Shown here in pieces: positions 31,252-34,253 of a stretch of 34,253 nt of DNA. Source of the stretch: Thorsellia kenyensis (lineage in GTDB: Bacteria; Pseudomonadota; Gammaproteobacteria; Enterobacterales; Thorselliaceae); NCBI RefSeq assembly GCF_042432445.1, contig NZ_JBHLXE010000094.1, positions 1 through 34,253 on the forward strand, read 5' to 3'. The translations under genes and the position numbers were made by a program. The notes under the pieces are model-generated. The model saw only the letters and a list, made by a program, of their open reading frames with translations, was not told the DNA's origin and did not search any database. Each line of letters opens with the position of its first letter. Position 1 is the stretch's first letter.

Positions 31252-32853
31252 TTATTCAATGATATCTGCATCAGCGTAACTATTTAAAGTAAGTGGGCTT
31301 GCAACGATACCCGTTACTTTTTTGTTAACAGCTAAAGCACTTAAAGGATGGAACAACGTAACCCAAGGCACAGTATCATTAAACATCGCTTGTGCCTGAC
31401 GATACATTTCTACACGTTTCTCATGATTTGTTTCAGCTCTTGCATCTTTTAGCAATTTATCAAATTCCTCATCACACCAACGAGAGAAGTTACTGCCATC
31501 CACTAATCCTGAGCAAGAGAAGTTATTAGATAGAAAATTATCAGGATCACCATTATCCGAAGCCCATCCCAAAACTGCTGTAGTATGCTCACCATCTCTT
31601 GCCCTGCGTAATAATTCACCCCATTCAATAGTCTTAATATCTGCATTTACGCCAATTTTTTTGAAGTCCGCTTGTAAGATTTCGGCTGTTAATTTAGGAT
31701 TCGGATTAGACCCACTAGTTCCTGGTCTAACCCAAATTTCAGTATTGAAACCATCAGGATAACCCGCTTCAGCGAGTAATTTTTTTGCTTCCTCTATATT
31801 CAGTTCAAATTTAGGTAAATCAGCGTTATAACTCCACTGCGTTTCAGGATATGGATTAGTTGCTGGAGCACCAGCACCAGCAGTTACAACATTTATTAAA
31901 TTCGGACGATCTACAGCTAAAGCAAGAGCTCGTCTGACCATCTTATTATCTAGTGGCGGCTTTTGAGTATTTAGTTGTAAATATGAAGTTGTCAAAGCAC
32001 TGCCTTTAACTAATTTTAATTTCTCGTCTGCTTCAATTGCAGCCCAATCCTGTGGACTTGGATAAAGCATGACATCACACTCACCAGCTTTTAAACGCTG
32101 TAAACGCACAGAGGCATCAGGTGCTATGCTAAAAATCAATTGATCAATTTTTGGTTTGCCGCGAAAATAATCTGCATTGGCTTGATAACGAATCATTTGA
32201 TCTTTGTTATAACGTTTAAAAACAAATGGACCTGTTCCGATTGGTTTAGTGTCCATGTCTCTAAGATTGCCAGATTTTTCTAACTGAGCTGCATACTCAC
32301 TTGAAAGTATTGAGGTAAAGCCCATTGCAAGATCTGCAAGAAATGGAGCCTCTGGGCGAGTTAATTTAACTTCGACAGTGTGCTCATCGATTTTTTTAAC
32401 GGACTCTATTAGGTTTTTAAAATCCATTGCTTGTGCATAGAACCACCCCTGCGCAGCAGTCTTATACCATGGACTGGTTTCATCTAATTGCCGAGTTAAG
32501 CTATATACCACATCATCAGCATTAAATTCTCTAGTTGGTGTAAACCAATCAGTCGTATGAAATTTAACACCTTGTCTTAAATGAAAAGTATACGTTTTGC
32601 CATCCTCGCTAATCTCCCAGCGCTCAGCGAGTGCTGGCCTCAATTCCGTAGTACCAGGAACAAAATCAATTAGACGATTATAAATAGTTTCAGATGACGC
32701 ATCCGCTGTTGAGTTAGCATGATATAAAGAATAGTCAAATCCGTCAGGACTTGCTTCAGTGCATACTTTCAATGTTTTGGGAGAGTCAGCATAAGAAGCT
32801 TGACTCATCATCATTAATAAGCTTGCCGTCATAGTCAATGCAAATTTTTTCAT
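31252..32853 (-). CDS. Periplasmic peptide-binding protein, DppA-like
   Basis: 533 residues of the SBP family 5 (Dpp/Opp). Residues 1-22 (MKKFALTMTASLLMMMSQAS then YA) are a signal peptide with cleavage likely before DSPKT. The characteristic WEISEDGKTYTFHLRQGVKF and GTGPFVFKRY are present, and APDASVRLQRLKAGECDVML is typical of dipeptide-binding proteins. No lipobox Cys is seen, so it is soluble in the periplasm. It leads the structural genes and would deliver peptides to the DppBCDF-like transporter. AAGGAATG precedes the ATG. Confidence 0.9.
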   Translation of the reverse strand: MKKFALTMTASLLMMMSQASYADSPKTLKVCTEASPDGFDYSLYHANSTADASSETIYNRLIDFVPGTTELRPALAERWEISEDGKTYTFHLRQGVKFHTTDWFTPTREFNADDVVYSLTRQLDETSPWYKTAAQGWFYAQAMDFKNLIESVKKIDEHTVEVKLTRPEAPFLADLAMGFTSILSSEYAAQLEKSGNLRDMDTKPIGTGPFVFKRYNKDQMIRYQANADYFRGKPKIDQLIFSIAPDASVRLQRLKAGECDVMLYPSPQDWAAIEADEKLKLVKGSALTTSYLQLNTQKPPLDNKMVRRALALAVDRPNLINVVTAGAGAPATNPYPETQWSYNADLPKFELNIEEAKKLLAEAGYPDGFNTEIWVRPGTSGSNPNPKLTAEILQADFKKIGVNADIKTIEWGELLRRARDGEHTTAVLGWASDNGDPDNFLSNNFSCSGLVDGSNFSRWCDEEFDKLLKDARAETNHEKRVEMYRQAQAMFNDTVPWVTLFHPLSALAVNKKVTGIVASPLTLNSYADADIIE

Positions 32854-32875
32854 AGGGACATTCCTTTTGTTAAGA

Positions 32876-32894
32876 TTAGATATAGCGAATCTAA
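32876..32894. promoter_or_regulatory. Inverted repeat upstream of the binding-protein gene
   Basis: TTAGAT (32876-32881), ATAGCGA, ATCTAA (32889-32894): 6-base arms with a 7-base spacer, 23 bases before the binding-protein start. It could be the site of the adjacent GntR-type regulator, although FadR-type sites usually have short, G/C-containing halves. Confidence 0.3.
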
Positions 32895-32969
32895 AGATAT
32901 AATAATACGTATATTTTTTACCATTAACTTTGTTATTACTAAAAGTTCAATACGTTTCATCAGTAGAAG

Positions 32970-33644
32970 TTATAACTTCACATTAGCCCGCAGCGCTGCA
33001 TTAATAATGTGTTTCTGCATCGCTGCTCTTGCTAATTCAGGTTTAGCCATGCTTATGGCTTGAAAAATATTTTCGTGTTCTTTGAGGGTTGGTGCCAACA
33101 TTACATAATCTCCTTTTGGGGGAGATTGACTTCTATCGACGGGCTTCCTAATTTTTTTTATCACATCTAATAGTAAATTATTTTGGGCCAAATTAATGAT
33201 TTGGCTATGAAAATCAACATCACAAATTTGAACAGTCAACAAATCGCCGTCCAGCGCAGCCACTTTAGACTGTTCGATACTCGTTTGTAGCTTTTTTATA
33301 TCGTTTTTAGTGGCATGAAGCGCGGCCATCTGAGCCGCATAACCTTCTAATTCATGCCTTAAAGCGAATACATCTTTTAAAGAATATTCTGCATAGGGCC
33401 ATTTTTCTCGTTGTTGTAAGGTATTCTCAATTACAAAAACTCCTTTACCGGGTTGTATATTGATTAGCCCTTTAGATTCTATAATTGATAACGCTTCTCT
33501 TAAAGAAGCACGACTGATGTTTAGAATTTTTGATAAATCATTCTGTGAAGGCAGTTGTTCAGAGCGCAGCCACTCTTTATTTATAATTTTAGATTCAATT
33601 AACTCTACAGCTTGTTGTACAACAGACATTCTTTTGATAGACAT
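32970..33644 (-). CDS. GntR/FadR-family regulator with FCD domain
   Basis: 224 residues. The N-terminal winged helix is at 10-75 (LPSQNDLSKILNISRASLRE, ALSIIESKGLINIQPGKGVF). The C-terminal domain is FCD type with metal-site residues: an Asp and His in DVDFHSQI, a His in KEHENIF, and a His in MQKHIINAALR. It probably responds to a carboxylate made from the imported peptides. It is the first gene on the strand, 116 bases upstream of the binding-protein gene, and may control the operon and itself. AAGG lies 11 bases before the ATG. Confidence 0.85.
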   Translation of the reverse strand: MSIKRMSVVQQAVELIESKIINKEWLRSEQLPSQNDLSKILNISRASLREALSIIESKGLINIQPGKGVFVIENTLQQREKWPYAEYSLKDVFALRHELEGYAAQMAALHATKNDIKKLQTSIEQSKVAALDGDLLTVQICDVDFHSQIINLAQNNLLLDVIKKIRKPVDRSQSPPKGDYVMLAPTLKEHENIFQAISMAKPELARAAMQKHIINAALRANVKL

Positions 33645-34190
33645 TAATACTCTGACCTTTTGATAATCGGGATTTCATGGCTTAATGAGTTAGGATTTTA
33701 TTGTGTGAATTAGTAAAAAAACCTAAAGCAGTAGATATTCAAAAAGATAAGACCAGGCAGACAGGTCTGATCTGTTTAAAAAATAACATATTGTTAAAAA
33801 AAATCAATTCTTAATTCAATTATCTTGAACTAAATCACAAATAGAATTATTTTGTATCATTGTCAATTATTTTATATCATTTGACAATGTAATTGCTTTT
33901 ATTGTAAGTTTTTAGAGGAAGAGGGTTGCTAATGATCAATTAATAATTTAAATAAGTTGATGATAATCAATCTAATAATGCTTTTCTGCGTGCTAGTTAT
34001 ATTCAATATAACTTTAGAATAACACAATCCTATATCCTAAGTATCTAGACTCAAACCATGTTACAAGTAGCCCTATTACTTAAAATATATTAACCTGTGT
34101 CATTACTATGAACGTGGTAAAACTTCCGAAGAACACTCTTCCGTTTTTTTAATGAGAGCTTTGAATTAGTGTTAAATCTCTCATTTGTTA
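33645..34190. other. Gene-free stretch at the right of the regulator
   Basis: No supported gene on either strand. It contains the inverted pair CATTGTCAA/TTGACAATG (33858-33889) upstream of the GntR gene, AATGAGAG/CTCTCATT (34151-34158 and 34178-34185), and a short GAAGA/TCTTC hairpin followed by seven T (about 34129-34150) on the plus strand that could be a terminator for something outside the window's reading. Confidence 0.4.
33858..33889. repeat. 9-base inverted repeat upstream of the GntR gene
   Basis: CATTGTCAA (33858-33866) and TTGACAATG (33881-33889) are perfect arms 14 bases apart, 214 bases before the GntR start. The minus-strand arm contains a TTGACA that may be a -35 element, although no convincing -10 follows. 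Confidence 0.4.
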
Positions 34191-34253
34191 ATCGAGTAGA
34201 GCACAGGAACTGCCCCTGCACCCTCTCACAGAACCGTACGTGACACTCTAGCG
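34191..34253 (-). mobile_element. Group II intron 3' end (domains V-VI), partial
   Basis: On the minus strand the window ends with CACGTACGGTTC then TGTGAGAGGGTGCAGGGGCA, GTTCCTGTGCTCTACTCGAT. CACGTACGGTTC is the 3' arm of the group II intron domain V hairpin. The following stem (GTGCAGG with CCTGTGC) has the form of domain VI, and the terminal CTACTCGAT ends at an AY-type 3' splice site near 34191. The 5' arm of domain V, the reverse transcriptase gene and the rest of the intron must lie beyond the right edge, with the 3' exon being the 34190 side. Confidence 0.7.

Overview
The window is AT-rich DNA from a Gram-negative bacterium, most likely a gammaproteobacterium. The pointers are HpaR-like MarR regulators, a FeaB-type aldehyde dehydrogenase, a Dpp-type peptide transporter next to an isoaspartyl peptidase, Rhs and phospholipase D effector remnants of type VI secretion style, and IS66/ISAs1 debris. 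I cannot name the genus from sequence alone. No tRNA, rRNA or CRISPR array was seen.

Region 1 (1 to about 6.7 kb) is decayed accessory DNA. It holds the C-terminal part of a phospholipase D effector with a small exported protein downstream, and an orphan Rhs tip carrying a GIY-YIG nuclease toxin with a leucine-rich putative immunity gene. A second small immunity-like protein follows. Between and after these lie remnants of an IS3-like element, an ISAs1-family transposase and an IS66 element. The IS66 tnpA/tnpB and tnpC pieces now flank a MarR regulator.

Region 2 (6.7 to 20.1 kb) looks like an amine or aromatic-aldehyde catabolic island. It has a GMC alcohol dehydrogenase divergent from a second MarR regulator, a LuxR-type regulator, and a co-directional set of PuuB-like FAD amine oxidase, cupin and FeaB/PuuC-like aldehyde dehydrogenase ending in a clear terminator. 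On the opposite strand are a MoaF-family protein, a DUF3156-like protein and an APC amine/amino-acid permease. Diverging from the permease are an MFS transporter and a class II HDAC-like amidohydrolase. A plausible reading is uptake of an (N-acetylated) amine, deacetylation, oxidative deamination to an aldehyde, and oxidation to the acid. The substrate is not proven by sequence.

Region 3 (20.4 to 33.7 kb) is all on the minus strand. A uracil-DNA-glycosylase-fold orphan is followed (in coordinates) by a long peptide-use operon. In transcription order this is a GntR/FCD regulator, peptide-binding protein, M32 carboxypeptidase, creatininase-family amidohydrolase, ketopantoate-reductase-like enzyme, SDR, DppB, DppC, DppD, DppF, and isoaspartyl peptidase/asparaginase. 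The genes suggest import and breakdown of particular, possibly modified, peptides or amides.

The right edge (about 34191 to 34253) carries the 3' end (domains V/VI) of a group II intron on the minus strand, whose body lies outside the window. Several strong palindromes are candidate operators: 8449-8474, the twin sites at 14996-15036, and 10586-10663.
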